Positions 1 to 7,900 of a stretch of DNA of 64,000 nt are shown one piece after another. Made by a program: the position numbers and the translations under genes. The stretch is from Leifsonia virtsii (GTDB taxonomy: Bacteria; Actinomycetota; Actinomycetes; Actinomycetales; Microbacteriaceae): contig NZ_JAROCB010000004.1 of NCBI RefSeq assembly GCF_030433675.1, positions 372,001 to 436,000 on the forward strand. The letters are read 5' to 3'. The notes beneath the pieces are model-generated. The model had not been told where the DNA came from. It did no database searches and saw only the letters and a list, made by a program, of their open reading frames with translations. How positions within the stretch are numbered: the stretch's first letter is position 1; each line of letters starts with the position of its first letter.

Positions 1-2435
1 TGGTGGAAGGTGAATGTCGGCCCGTTGTGCGTGCCCGAGCGCTCGCGCAGTGCGTGCGCGGCGCCCGCCAGCCGTCCCGCGCGGTCCACGTCGCCGGCGA
101 GCGCGGCCACCGCGGCCAACCCCTCCAGACCGTAGGCGATCCCCTCGATGTGGCCGAGCGACGTGGACAGGGTCACGCTCAGGGCGAAGTCTGTCCTGGC
201 CTCCTCGGGTGAGCCCAGCAGCAGATGCGCCCAGCCCAGGTGGTAGGCGGCGATCCGGCCGCCGACCGCGTCGCCGCTGCGCTGCGTGAGCGCGAGCGAC
301 TGGTCGAACCGCTCGTAGGCCACGCGCAGCCGCTGTTCCAGCAGTGCGACGCGGCCGAGCAGCACCAGGGCCATCGACTCGCCCCACACGTCGCCGGTCT
401 CGCGGAACAGCTGGAGGCTGCGCTCCATCACCTCCGCTGCCCGCGCCGTGTCCGGCTTCTCTCCGGCGAGCAGTGCCAGGGCGAGCGAGATGTACGCCAT
501 CGCCTCGCCGGAGGTGTCGCCGGAGCGGCGGAAGATGTCGGCGGCCTCCGCCAGGTCGGCGGCGACCCGGCCGTCCGGGTCCTTCCAGAAGCGGATGGTG
601 CGGGTGAAGTAGAGCGCGATGGCCCTGGTCCGGTCGTGCAGGGTGTCGCCGGATTCGAGCGGCTCGTCCATCCAGGTGCGCACCTCGCCGAGCAGGCCGG
701 TCACCCAGAAGTACAGGAACAGGTTGAAGGCGAGCTGCGCCGCCCTGTCCCAGTCGCGCGCGTCGAGCAGGTACCGTTCCGCCGCCCGCAGGTTGTCGCG
801 CTCGTCGCCGAGGCGCAGCATCCACTCGCGCTGGCCCCCGGCCTTCAGCGGCAGCCGGGCCCGGGCGCCGAGGTCGATGAAGTAACGCGCATGCGCGTCG
901 CGCGCCCGCTCCAGCTCGCCGTCCCCGTGCAGCTGCTCGCGGGCGTACTCGCGCACGATCGCCTGCATGGTGAACCGCGGCCGGTCGTCGCTGTCGTGTT
1001 GCGACACCAGGCTGGAGTCGACCAGCACCGCCAGGTCGCTCAGCACGTCGGCGCGGTCGTCGTCGTCCGCCCCGACCGCCTCGGCGGCCTCCAGCGTGAA
1101 GCCGCCCTCGAAGACGCCCAGCCGGGAGAGAAGGCGGCGCTGCTCCGGGGCGAGCAGCTGCGTGCTCCACTCGATGGTCCGCCGGATGGTCTGCTGCCGC
1201 TCGGGCAGGTCGCGCGAGCCGCCGACGAGCACGGACAGCCGCCGGTCGAGCCGGTCGAGCAGCTCGGCGGGGGAGAGCACGCGGATGCGCGCCGCGGCCA
1301 GCTCGATGGCGAGCGGGACGCCGTCGAGGGCCGTGCACACCCGCGCCACCGCCTGGGCGTTCTCCGGCGTGATCTCGAAGTCCGGCTTGACCGCGTGCGC
1401 GCGCTCGACGAACAGGCTCACCGACGAGTCCTCGGCGAGGGGCCCGACCTCGTAGCTCTGCTCGGCGCTCACCCGGAGGAGCGACCGGCTGGTCACGAGC
1501 AGCGAGAGGCCGGGCGACGCGGCGAGCAGCTCCGTGAGCATGGGCGCCGCATCCAGCACCTGCTCGAAGTTGTCGAGCAACAGCAGGATGCGCCGGTCGC
1601 GTAGGGCGGTGACCAGGTTGTCCAGGATGGGCGCGTCACCGGTGTCGCGCACGCCGAGGGCCTGCGCGATGCGGTTCGGGACGCGCTTCGGGTCGTGCAC
1701 CGCCGAGAGGTCGACGAAGACGGCGCCGTCCTCGAAGTCCTGCGCAGCCGCGCGGGCGGCGGCGATGGCCAGGCGGCTCTTCCCGATGCCGCCCGGGCCG
1801 GCGAGCGTGACGAAGCGGGTGCCGTGCTCCACCCGGTCCACGATCGCCGCGATGTCGTCGTCGCGCCCGACCAGCCCGGTGAGCGGCACGGGGAGTCGGA
1901 CCGGCTCGACGACGCGGTCGGCGTCGCTCGCCACGTCGGCGGTGACAAGCGCCCTGCTCTGGTCGAAGCGCTCGGCGAGCAGCGTGGCGAGGTCGTTCTC
2001 GAGCAGCTGCGCCAGCTCCTTGGGCGTCTCGAAGTACTTGTACGCGGCGCGGTCGTCGTCGCGGATCCGGGCGAGCAGGGTGGTGAGCCGCGGCTCGCGG
2101 TTCTCGGCGGGACCTTTCACGTAGAGCAGGCGCGGCAGCTCGGGAGGACACAGGTTGTACTCGTCCTCGAGCCCGGAGACCTCCTCCTCCGGCGCTACCC
2201 AGCCGTAGCGCTCCCAGTAGAGGCCGACGAAGACGTCGCTCTGCTCCAGGTAGGCCCGGTACAGCTCCCGCGGTGGATGCGGCCGCGCGCCCAGCTCGAA
2301 CATCACGGGTGCGAGGTGGAGTCGTTCGATGGCCGTCCGCGCCGCGCGGCGCTCGGCGGCGAGCTCCTGCAGCGTCGACGAGACGAAGATCCGCAGCCGC
2401 TGGTCCGGCGTGCGGATGACGTGAGAGACCCTCAT
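1..2435 (-). CDS. DUF4062 / NB-ARC STAND ATPase, C-terminus beyond window edge
   Basis: The reading frame runs off the left edge, so only the first 811 codons are seen. Residues about 9-95 (with IFVSSTLQEL) look like a DUF4062 domain. A STAND/NB-ARC ATPase follows, with P-loop GPGGIGKSR near residue 212, Walker B LLLLDNFEQ near 285 and TSRSLLR near 310. From about residue 440 onward the chain is helical and TPR-like. Proteins of this build are ATPase switches used as regulators or defence sensors; which applies here cannot be told. ATG 2435 keeps DUF4062 whole and lies inside an 8-bp inverted repeat. The gene stands alone, so its ligand and target are unknown. A helix-turn-helix may lie beyond the edge. 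Confidence 0.85.
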   Translation of the reverse strand, partial: MRVSHVIRTPDQRLRIFVSSTLQELAAERRAARTAIERLHLAPVMFELGARPHPPRELYRAYLEQSDVFVGLYWERYGWVAPEEEVSGLEDEYNLCPPELPRLLYVKGPAENREPRLTTLLARIRDDDRAAYKYFETPKELAQLLENDLATLLAERFDQSRALVTADVASDADRVVEPVRLPVPLTGLVGRDDDIAAIVDRVEHGTRFVTLAGPGGIGKSRLAIAAARAAAQDFEDGAVFVDLSAVHDPKRVPNRIAQALGVRDTGDAPILDNLVTALRDRRILLLLDNFEQVLDAAPMLTELLAASPGLSLLVTSRSLLRVSAEQSYEVGPLAEDSSVSLFVERAHAVKPDFEITPENAQAVARVCTALDGVPLAIELAAARIRVLSPAELLDRLDRRLSVLVGGSRDLPERQQTIRRTIEWSTQLLAPEQRRLLSRLGVFEGGFTLEAAEAVGADDDDRADVLSDLAVLVDSSLVSQHDSDDRPRFTMQAIVREYAREQLHGDGELERARDAHARYFIDLGARARLPLKAGGQREWMLRLGDERDNLRAAERYLLDARDWDRAAQLAFNLFLYFWVTGLLGEVRTWMDEPLESGDTLHDRTRAIALYFTRTIRFWKDPDGRVAADLAEAADIFRRSGDTSGEAMAYISLALALLAGEKPDTARAAEVMERSLQLFRETGDVWGESMALVLLGRVALLEQRLRVAYERFDQSLALTQRSGDAVGGRIAAYHLGWAHLLLGSPEEARTDFALSVTLSTSLGHIEGIAYGLEGLAAVAALAGDVDRAGRLAGAAHALRERSGTHNGPTFTFH

Positions 2436-2464
2436 GTAACGTCATTGTGTTGCGTCCATGAGGG
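2429..2464. promoter_or_regulatory. Inverted repeat around the STAND gene start
   Basis: CCCTCATG (2429-2436) and CATGAGGG (2457-2464) are perfect 8-bp arms that enclose the start codon and upstream bases of the STAND ATPase gene. It could be an operator or an mRNA hairpin hiding the start. The sequence between the arms carries the decamer GTGTTGCGTC, whose complement also occurs in hairpins near 28.88 and 42.99 kb. Confidence 0.35.
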
Positions 2465-2563
2465 AATGTACAGAGGGAGGTCGGCGCGGCCGCCCTCTAA
2501 CACGCAGGCGACGTATCGCGCAAGCCTCTATCGCCGCTTCTCACGCCGCAGTTAGCTAGGTAT

Positions 2564-2842
2564 GTGAAAGAAGTCGCGTGGTACCTGCTGGGGTTCTCGG
2601 CCGCTGTGTCGGCCGTGGCATTCGGCCTGCTCCTGGCTCCGGACGCGGCCGACGCCACCGAGGGGTCCTTAGGGCTGCTGCAGCACCTCACCCCCACCGA
2701 GTGGGCCGACCTCGTCGTGGGCCTCGTGTTCGCCACGGTGGCCTTCGTGAGCGGGAGCTTCCTCTCCGCTCGCGCCGCCGCCGAGGCGGATGACACCGAG
2801 CTGTCGGTGGAGCTCATCGGCGCCGCGGAGTCGACCGTCTGA
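2564..2842 (+). CDS. Small two-helix membrane protein, unknown function
   Basis: This 92-residue protein starts with GTG. It has two hydrophobic stretches, about residues 5-24 and 46-66, separated by an acidic loop, and ends in an acidic tail. I do not recognise a family. It is divergent from the STAND ATPase gene and convergent with the oxidoreductase gene at 2859-3506, 16 bases away, so it has no obvious operon partner. No strong ribosome binding site is visible. A small membrane protein is the most that can be said. Confidence 0.6.
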   Translation: MKEVAWYLLGFSAAVSAVAFGLLLAPDAADATEGSLGLLQHLTPTEWADLVVGLVFATVAFVSGSFLSARAAAEADDTELSVELIGAAESTV

Positions 2843-2858
2843 GCCCCACCGGCGCAGG

Positions 2859-3506
2859 TCACCTGTCGCGGTAGCGCTTCGCCGCCGCCAGCGCGTCGCG
2901 GAGGGCCGCGACGTCGAGCCGCGGGCCGTAGGCGGGGGTGTCCCGCTGTGCCCGCCACCCTTCCGCCAGTTCACCGATGTCGACCGCGTCGAAGCCGAAC
3001 TCATCGATCAGCGCGGCGACGCGTGCGCGGGCATCGGCGTCGTCGCCGGCCACGATCAGAGCGCGGCGGTCCGGGGCGCCTGTGGGCAGGCTGTGCCGGG
3101 TGAGGTCGGCAGCGCCGATGTGGTTGAACGCCTTCACGACGTGGGAGGTCGGCAGCGCCTTCTGCAGGCGCTCGGCGACGGTCGTCGACTCGTCGTCGAG
3201 TTCCGCGATGTGCCCGTCGCGCTGCGGGTAGTAGTTGTTGGTGTCGATCACGATCTTGCCCGCGAGCTGCTCGACCGGCAGCGTCGCCTCCGCCGCGAGC
3301 GGGGTGGTCACCACGACGATCTCGCCGGCGGCAGCGGCCTCCGCCGGCGTCGCCGCGCGGGCGTGCTCGCCGAGCTCCGCCACGAGGGTCTGGAGCGTCT
3401 CCGGCCCGCGGGAGTTGCTGAGCACCACGTCGTAGCCGCGTGCGACGGCGAGGCGGGCGAGCTGGGAGCCGATGTGTCCTGATCCGATGAATCCGATGGT
3501 CGTCAT
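2859..3506 (-). CDS. F420-dependent NADP reductase-like dinucleotide-binding protein
   Basis: The 215-residue protein opens with a Rossmann fold at its extreme N-terminus (IGFIGSGHIGSQLA, a GxGxxG loop), followed by the NSRGP turn seen in NADPH:F420 oxidoreductase-like proteins. The middle holds VVTTPL and VIDTNNYYP, and VVKAFNHI follows near residue 125, as in this family. The reaction is likely hydride transfer with NADP(H); the partner could be F420 or another carbonyl or flavin substrate, which sequence alone does not settle. It is a single gene, 34 bases upstream of the end of the OmpA-like operon on the same strand. Confidence 0.8.
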   Translation of the reverse strand: MTTIGFIGSGHIGSQLARLAVARGYDVVLSNSRGPETLQTLVAELGEHARAATPAEAAAAGEIVVVTTPLAAEATLPVEQLAGKIVIDTNNYYPQRDGHIAELDDESTTVAERLQKALPTSHVVKAFNHIGAADLTRHSLPTGAPDRRALIVAGDDADARARVAALIDEFGFDAVDIGELAEGWRAQRDTPAYGPRLDVAALRDALAAAKRYRDR

Positions 3507-3540
3507 GCCCGGGACAACGGCGCGCGGCGCGGGATGATTC

Positions 3541-4734
3541 CTAGCCGCAGAGCCCGACGCCGGCGGAGGTCAGGATGACGGACCGGTTCTGCTCGGCCAG
3601 TGCGTCCGAGTAGCGGCCGCTTGCGTCCGTCTCTGGGCGGAAGCCGCACCAGTCGAACCCGACACCCGCGGTCTGGAGCAGCGAGGACGGGACCCCGAGC
3701 GAGACCAGCGCCGCCTTCACGGCATCCGCCCGCCGCAGCGAGAGGGCCGTGTCGGCGGTGTTGTCGGTCGCCTGATCCTTGGAGGCGGTGCCGGTGACGG
3801 TGACGACCTTGCCGTTCTGCTCGATCGTCGGCACCAGCTGCGCCAGCACCTTCTGGGCCGCGGCCGGATCGGCGAAGTCGGCGGTGTCCTTCGTGAACAG
3901 CAGCTCGCTGTTGCGGATGACCACGGGCCGCGACCAGTCCGTCTTGGTGGCGACGGCCTCCACCGCGACCGGGGTCACGGCGGGGAGGCCCGACGGCGCG
4001 CTGCCCGAGGCGGGCTCCGGCAGAAGTGAGAGCGTTCCGCCCGCGGCCGTGACGACGGCCGACCAGATCGCCTCCAGGTTGCTGCGGGCGGGCACGGTCA
4101 GCGGCTGCTGAGCGCCGGCCGTGTCGCCCATCCCGGACCAGTACACCGTGACGCCCTTGAGGTCCTTCGGCAGCAGATTGCGGGAGCTGAGGTCGGAGAC
4201 CACCTGCGCCGGGTCGGCGTAGAGCAGGCCGGTGCCGGCGAAGTTCAGCGGGTCCGTGGTCTGCAGGCCGCTACCGATGACGACGACGCCCATCGGCTTC
4301 GAGCCGAGGTCGCGCGCGGCCTGGTCGATGGCGCCGAGGAAGTCGACCTCCGGCGCGGTCGCCTTGAGCCCGTCGATGTACGAGGTTATCTGGGTGAGCT
4401 TGGTGCGCTGGTCGTTCTGGCAGACGATCGCGTCCTGGGCGGAGGAGCCCAGCGCGGTGGTGCCCATGACCTGCGGGGTGCCGGAGGGGACCACGACCGT
4501 CACCGAGCCGTTGGTCTTCCCCGCGGCCTCCAGCGTCGCGGAGGCGGAGGCGGGGAGCGTGACGGCGGGGGCGTTCGCGGTGCTGCCGGCGACGACGCCC
4601 AGGTTGCGCTTGGCCGACTGGTCGCACGCCTGACCGGACGCAGTGGCCGACGTGCACGCGGTCAGGCCGGCGCACAGGGCGACGACGGCCGCGGCGGCGG
4701 CGAGGAGCTTCGGGCGGGACACGGCGCGGCTCAC
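3541..4734 (-). CDS. OmpA-domain lipoprotein
   Basis: This 397-residue exported protein has an N-terminal signal with a lipobox-like LTAC near residues 24-27, so it is probably lipid-anchored on the outer face of the membrane. Residues about 60-240 form an alternating strand/helix domain resembling a von Willebrand A fold (VTVVVPSGT, MGVVVIGSG), though the metal-site motif is not clear. The last 130 residues are an OmpA/MotB-like peptidoglycan-binding domain, with VTGTASKDQ and LSLRRADAVKAAL. OmpA domains bind cell-wall peptide stems. It is the last gene of a four-gene minus-strand run; its start overlaps the end of the membrane-protein gene by 4 bases (ATGA). How it works with its neighbours is not known. 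Confidence 0.82.
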   Translation of the reverse strand: MSRAVSRPKLLAAAAAVVALCAGLTACTSATASGQACDQSAKRNLGVVAGSTANAPAVTLPASASATLEAAGKTNGSVTVVVPSGTPQVMGTTALGSSAQDAIVCQNDQRTKLTQITSYIDGLKATAPEVDFLGAIDQAARDLGSKPMGVVVIGSGLQTTDPLNFAGTGLLYADPAQVVSDLSSRNLLPKDLKGVTVYWSGMGDTAGAQQPLTVPARSNLEAIWSAVVTAAGGTLSLLPEPASGSAPSGLPAVTPVAVEAVATKTDWSRPVVIRNSELLFTKDTADFADPAAAQKVLAQLVPTIEQNGKVVTVTGTASKDQATDNTADTALSLRRADAVKAALVSLGVPSSLLQTAGVGFDWCGFRPETDASGRYSDALAEQNRSVILTSAGVGLCG

Positions 4735-5627
4735 GGGGCGACCTCCGGTCCTGCGCCCGTTGCGGCCGGGCCACCCGACGTCAGCGGAGGCGTCACATCC
4801 GCCGCCTCCACGACGCGATGCGACCGCAGCTCGCGGATGATCTGGCTGGTGCTCTCCGGGTCGCGCTCGCGCTGCGCCAGGCGGGTGGCGAGCTGGGCGC
4901 GCACCACGTCCATCCGGGAATGGAAGGTGACGCGCGCGCCGGTGTACCGCACGGCGTCGTGGGTGTCGAGCAGCATCGCCGAGCGGGTGCGCTCCTGCGC
5001 CGCGACGGCCTCGCCGAGCAGGCGGTCGCGGTGCAGCCGCAGCCGGGCGACGTGCGCGTGCGCCTTCTCGGCCGCGGTCAGCAGCGGCTTGGTGGTCAGC
5101 CAGGCGACGACGAAGCTCAGGGCCCCGGAGGTGGTGAGCACGCCGAGCATGAGGAACGCCATGATCGTGTCCGGCGCCGACCAGGAGAACCCGCTCGGCT
5201 GCGCGGTCTGGGAGCCGCCGACGAGGCCGGTGAGGCCGCCGGCGTTCTGCGCGTCGATGCCCGCCTTGATCCGGGCGATGGTGATGGCGGCCAGGATCGC
5301 GGCCCAGACCAGGGCCAGCACGATCGCGGTCACGATCCAGCGGCGGGACATGACGCCCGCCTGCACGCGCCGGAGCAGCACGGCGACGACGTGCGGCAGC
5401 GTCACGACGGCGAGCGAGATCCCGAAGGTGATCACGTACATCTGCACGCCGATCGAGCCGTACTGGCTGTCGTTGCGCAGCAGAAGGGTGAGCGCCTGGG
5501 CGAGCAGGATGTAGTCGACCGCGATCATGGCGGCGAGCAGCACGTAGACCATCACGTGCGCGAAGGGGGAGACGTGGCCGACGCGCGGGCGCAGGCGCGG
5601 CGGGCGGGTGACGATGTCGCGTGCCAT
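4731..5627 (-). CDS. Integral membrane protein with cytoplasmic helical tail
   Basis: The 298-residue protein has about four membrane segments in its first 190 residues (around 24-48, 63-85, 97-117 and 150-178), then a long charged helical region and a proline-rich acidic end. I recognise no named domain. It sits third in the four-gene run; the downstream OmpA-like lipoprotein overlaps its stop by 4 bases, which suggests coupled translation and a shared complex at the envelope. The tail may contact the two charged helical proteins encoded just upstream. This is inference from gene order. Confidence 0.72.
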   Translation of the reverse strand: MARDIVTRPPRLRPRVGHVSPFAHVMVYVLLAAMIAVDYILLAQALTLLLRNDSQYGSIGVQMYVITFGISLAVVTLPHVVAVLLRRVQAGVMSRRWIVTAIVLALVWAAILAAITIARIKAGIDAQNAGGLTGLVGGSQTAQPSGFSWSAPDTIMAFLMLGVLTTSGALSFVVAWLTTKPLLTAAEKAHAHVARLRLHRDRLLGEAVAAQERTRSAMLLDTHDAVRYTGARVTFHSRMDVVRAQLATRLAQRERDPESTSQIIRELRSHRVVEAADVTPPLTSGGPAATGAGPEVAP

Positions 5628-5636
5628 GGCGTCCTC

Positions 5637-5990
5637 TCAGGCGTAGGTGTGGAAGTCGGGGTCGTGTCCGGCGAGTTTGGCGTCCAGCCGCTCCGCGTCC
5701 AGCTCGGCCCGGCGGATGTCGTCGTCGGCCCGCTCCAGCGCGCGGCGGATCAGCTCCTCCCGGGTCTGGGCCTCGGCGACGCGGGCCGAGGCGGCGGCGA
5801 CGTTGCGCGTCCTCTGCCGCTCCAGGTCGGCGACGCCGGCGCGCTCGAAGGCCGAGAGCTCGTGCTCGAAGACCTCCAGCGTCTCCACATCGACCGCGTG
5901 TCGCATGCGGCGCAGCCGCCAGAGCAGCCGGCGGCGCAGGCCGCCCGTGCGCGGGACCCGGTAGTCCTTCAGTCGTTCACGCCTGGGCAT
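5637..5990 (-). CDS. Charged coiled-coil protein of the OmpA-lipoprotein operon
   Basis: This 117-residue protein is rich in Arg, Glu, Asp and Ala, predicted to be mostly helix from about residue 30 to 110, with no membrane segment. The start at 5990 (MPRRERLKDY) overlaps the upstream gene by 14 bases and fits operon spacing better than a longer reading frame beginning at 6050. No family is recognised. Its stop is 10 bases before the membrane-protein gene. A soluble adaptor for that membrane protein is possible but unproven. Confidence 0.65.
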   Translation of the reverse strand: MPRRERLKDYRVPRTGGLRRRLLWRLRRMRHAVDVETLEVFEHELSAFERAGVADLERQRTRNVAAASARVAEAQTREELIRRALERADDDIRRAELDAERLDAKLAGHDPDFHTYA

Positions 5991-6651
5991 CGGTCCTCCT
6001 CGGATCGCGGTCGTCGTACGCGGCAGGCACACGGCCGGCGGTGCGCACACTGAGGTCGTCCCCGGGGGCGGGATGCAGCGGATCGACGGCCGTGCCGCGC
6101 GAGCTCAGCCACCCGGTGCGCCGCAGCGCGGGAGGCTGCGGCGCGACCCGGCCGGAGGTCGCCTGACGCAGGGCGCCCCAGTAGACGGCGGCCTTCTCGT
6201 CGGAGCGGTCGAACATGCGGGCGGCGCGCAGCTGGGCGGCCGTGAAGCGGGTGTTGATGCGGGCGCTCAGCTCGCTCGCGCGGCGGTGGGTCCGGCGGAT
6301 GCGGCGCTCGAGTCTGCGCAGCTCTTCGAACGCGGGGCCCTGGCCCTCGGCGACGCGCGCCCGTTCGGCGTCCGGGACGCGGTCGACCCGCTCCTCATAG
6401 GCGTCGAGGTCGGTCCGCAGCGCCGAGGCGAGCATCCGGTGCTCGGTGAGCTCGCGCCGCATCCCGCGGAAGAACCGCTCCTCCTCGCGCCGGGCGTAGG
6501 CGTCGGCCCGCGCCTGGAGCGTCGCGACGGTCGGCGTCGTGGTCTGCTCGCGCTGGGCGTCCGTGTCGTGCACGGCCGCAGCGTCTTGGCGCGCCAGCCG
6601 GGCGAGCCGGCGGCGCGCCAAGGGGCCCAGTCGGAGCGGCTGAGGCGTCAT
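5977..6651 (-). CDS. Arg/Glu-rich helical protein, first gene of the OmpA-lipoprotein operon
   Basis: The 224-residue protein is very basic at the N-terminus (RLGPLARRRLARLAR) and has long charged helices from about 35 to 150, likely coiled coil. The C-terminal 60 residues are proline- and arginine-rich and probably disordered. No catalytic motif or membrane segment is visible. It leads the four-gene run with the helical, membrane and OmpA-like proteins. The run is unlike any pathway I can name and may form an envelope-spanning assembly. Confidence 0.65.
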   Translation of the reverse strand: MTPQPLRLGPLARRRLARLARQDAAAVHDTDAQREQTTTPTVATLQARADAYARREEERFFRGMRRELTEHRMLASALRTDLDAYEERVDRVPDAERARVAEGQGPAFEELRRLERRIRRTHRRASELSARINTRFTAAQLRAARMFDRSDEKAAVYWGALRQATSGRVAPQPPALRRTGWLSSRGTAVDPLHPAPGDDLSVRTAGRVPAAYDDRDPRRTDAQA

Positions 6652-6715
6652 AACCGCTGAGAGTAGGGAGTCGGCCTGTGCGTCCCCTAGGTGAACGTCG
6701 AAGGAAGGCCGAGCG

Positions 6716-7747
6716 TCAGGCCGCCGCTTCGCTGACCTCCTGGTTGCGGAAGTGGCCCGCGAGCATCGCGATCACGCCGACCGCCGCCCAGCCGAGCAGG
6801 ACCAGCCAGGGGAACAGCGCGTCGGCGGCGGGGAAGTAGGAGAGGTCGCGCAGCAGGGTCACCGATGCGCCCGGCACGAACCACTGGCCGATCGCCCCCC
6901 AGGGCGCCGCGACGAACTGCAGCGGCTGGGCCGCGGAGGAGAGCGGGTTGCCGATGAGCACCGTGACCACGGCTCCGACGGCGAGCCCGGCGCGGCCGAG
7001 CAGCGCGTTCATCCCGACGATGAAGGCGGAAGTGGCGAGCATCGAGAGGGACACGGCCAGCCAGTTCGCCCAGAACCCGCCCTGCAGGATGCCGAACCAG
7101 CCCTGCATGATCGCGGTCACTGCGAGTCCGCCTGCCGCCGCATAGACGACGACCGCGGTCAGTCGTCGCCAGCTGCCCGCGACCAGGATCGAGATGAGGA
7201 CGCCGCCGATCATCCCGCCCAGGACGAGCGGGAACGACGAGGCGGTGAGCCCGAGCCCCCGGGCGTCGGTGGAGGCGAGCGGCACGACGTCCGTCACCGC
7301 GACCGTGATCTTCGGTGCGACCGTGCCGGCCGGTGCCTTGCCGGCCGCGACGGCCTGCTGCACGGCCGCATCGGCCTGCTGCTGCGCCTGCGCCTGCAGC
7401 TTCGCGGCCAGCTGGCCGAGCAGCTGGCTCACGGCGGCGCCGTTGGCCGAGGCGGTGAGCACCTCCGGATGCTCGCCGAGCACGATGGCGCCGTCGACCG
7501 TGCGGTTCTCGATGAGCTTCACGGCGTCGGCCCGGGAGGAGGCGGTCGTCAGGGCGAGTGCCCCCTCCGCGCTCTTGTCCAGCTGCGCGGTGACCGCCGA
7601 GACGGCGGCGGGGGAGCCGGTCACCGCGATGGGGAGGTCTTTCACCGACGAGGTCACCGTCGGCCAGAGGAAGGCCAGCAGGATGACGACGACGGCGAGA
7701 CCGGCGCCGAGTGCGAGGGCGACGGTGCGGCGCCAGGGCGTGTGCAC
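6716..7747 (-). CDS. ABC-2/YhgE-like membrane protein, probably with a shifted N-terminus
   Basis: The 343-residue product has one membrane segment near its start, an extracytoplasmic domain to about residue 175, then five membrane helices, the layout of YhgE/Pip and DUF3533-like ABC-2 membrane proteins. The first start in this frame is GTG 7747. Coding sequence seems to continue upstream in the same frame (PEPEALGTPP) without a start, while a good start (ATG 7812 after GGAGG) lies in another frame. One missing base between 7748 and 7810 would join them. The gene is divergent from a TetR regulator that probably represses it. Substrate unknown; drug or lipid export is typical. Confidence 0.75.
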   Translation of the reverse strand: MHTPWRRTVALALGAGLAVVVILLAFLWPTVTSSVKDLPIAVTGSPAAVSAVTAQLDKSAEGALALTTASSRADAVKLIENRTVDGAIVLGEHPEVLTASANGAAVSQLLGQLAAKLQAQAQQQADAAVQQAVAAGKAPAGTVAPKITVAVTDVVPLASTDARGLGLTASSFPLVLGGMIGGVLISILVAGSWRRLTAVVVYAAAGGLAVTAIMQGWFGILQGGFWANWLAVSLSMLATSAFIVGMNALLGRAGLAVGAVVTVLIGNPLSSAAQPLQFVAAPWGAIGQWFVPGASVTLLRDLSYFPAADALFPWLVLLGWAAVGVIAMLAGHFRNQEVSEAAA

Positions 7748-7827
7748 GGGTGCGGCCGCGGGCGGCGTGCCGAGCGCCTCGGGCTCGGGGCGAGGGCGGT
7801 GGGTGCGGACATGATTCCTCCAAAAAC

Positions 7828-7839
7828 GAATGCTCGTTC
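7828..7839 (+). promoter_or_regulatory. TetR-type operator, copy 1
   Basis: GAATGCTCGTTC, inside the larger dyad AACGA-N4-TCGTT (7825-7838). It lies between the divergent TetR and membrane-protein genes, next to the membrane-protein start. Copy 2 at 7873-7884 differs by one base when read on the other strand, which supports a shared binding protein. Confidence 0.7.
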
Positions 7840-7842
7840 TTT

Positions 7843-7872
7843 ATAGTGACCCCCCGCATCCGGTAGTGTCAA
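7843..7872 (-). promoter_or_regulatory. Probable promoter for the membrane-protein gene
   Basis: On the minus strand a perfect -35 hexamer TTGACA (7867-7872) is followed after 18 bases by a weak -10, CACTAT (7843-7848). Operator copy 2 abuts or overlaps the -35 region and copy 1 lies just past the -10, so a bound TetR dimer at either site would block RNA polymerase. Confidence 0.5.
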
Positions 7873-7884
7873 GAACGATCATTC
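7873..7884 (-). promoter_or_regulatory. TetR-type operator, copy 2
   Basis: Read on the minus strand this is GAATGATCGTTC, one base different from copy 1. It lies just upstream of the tetR-family start codon (7901), so the regulator probably controls its own gene as well as the divergent membrane protein. The two centres are 45 bases apart. Confidence 0.7.
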
Positions 7885-7900
7885 TTTTTGTGGAGGACGC

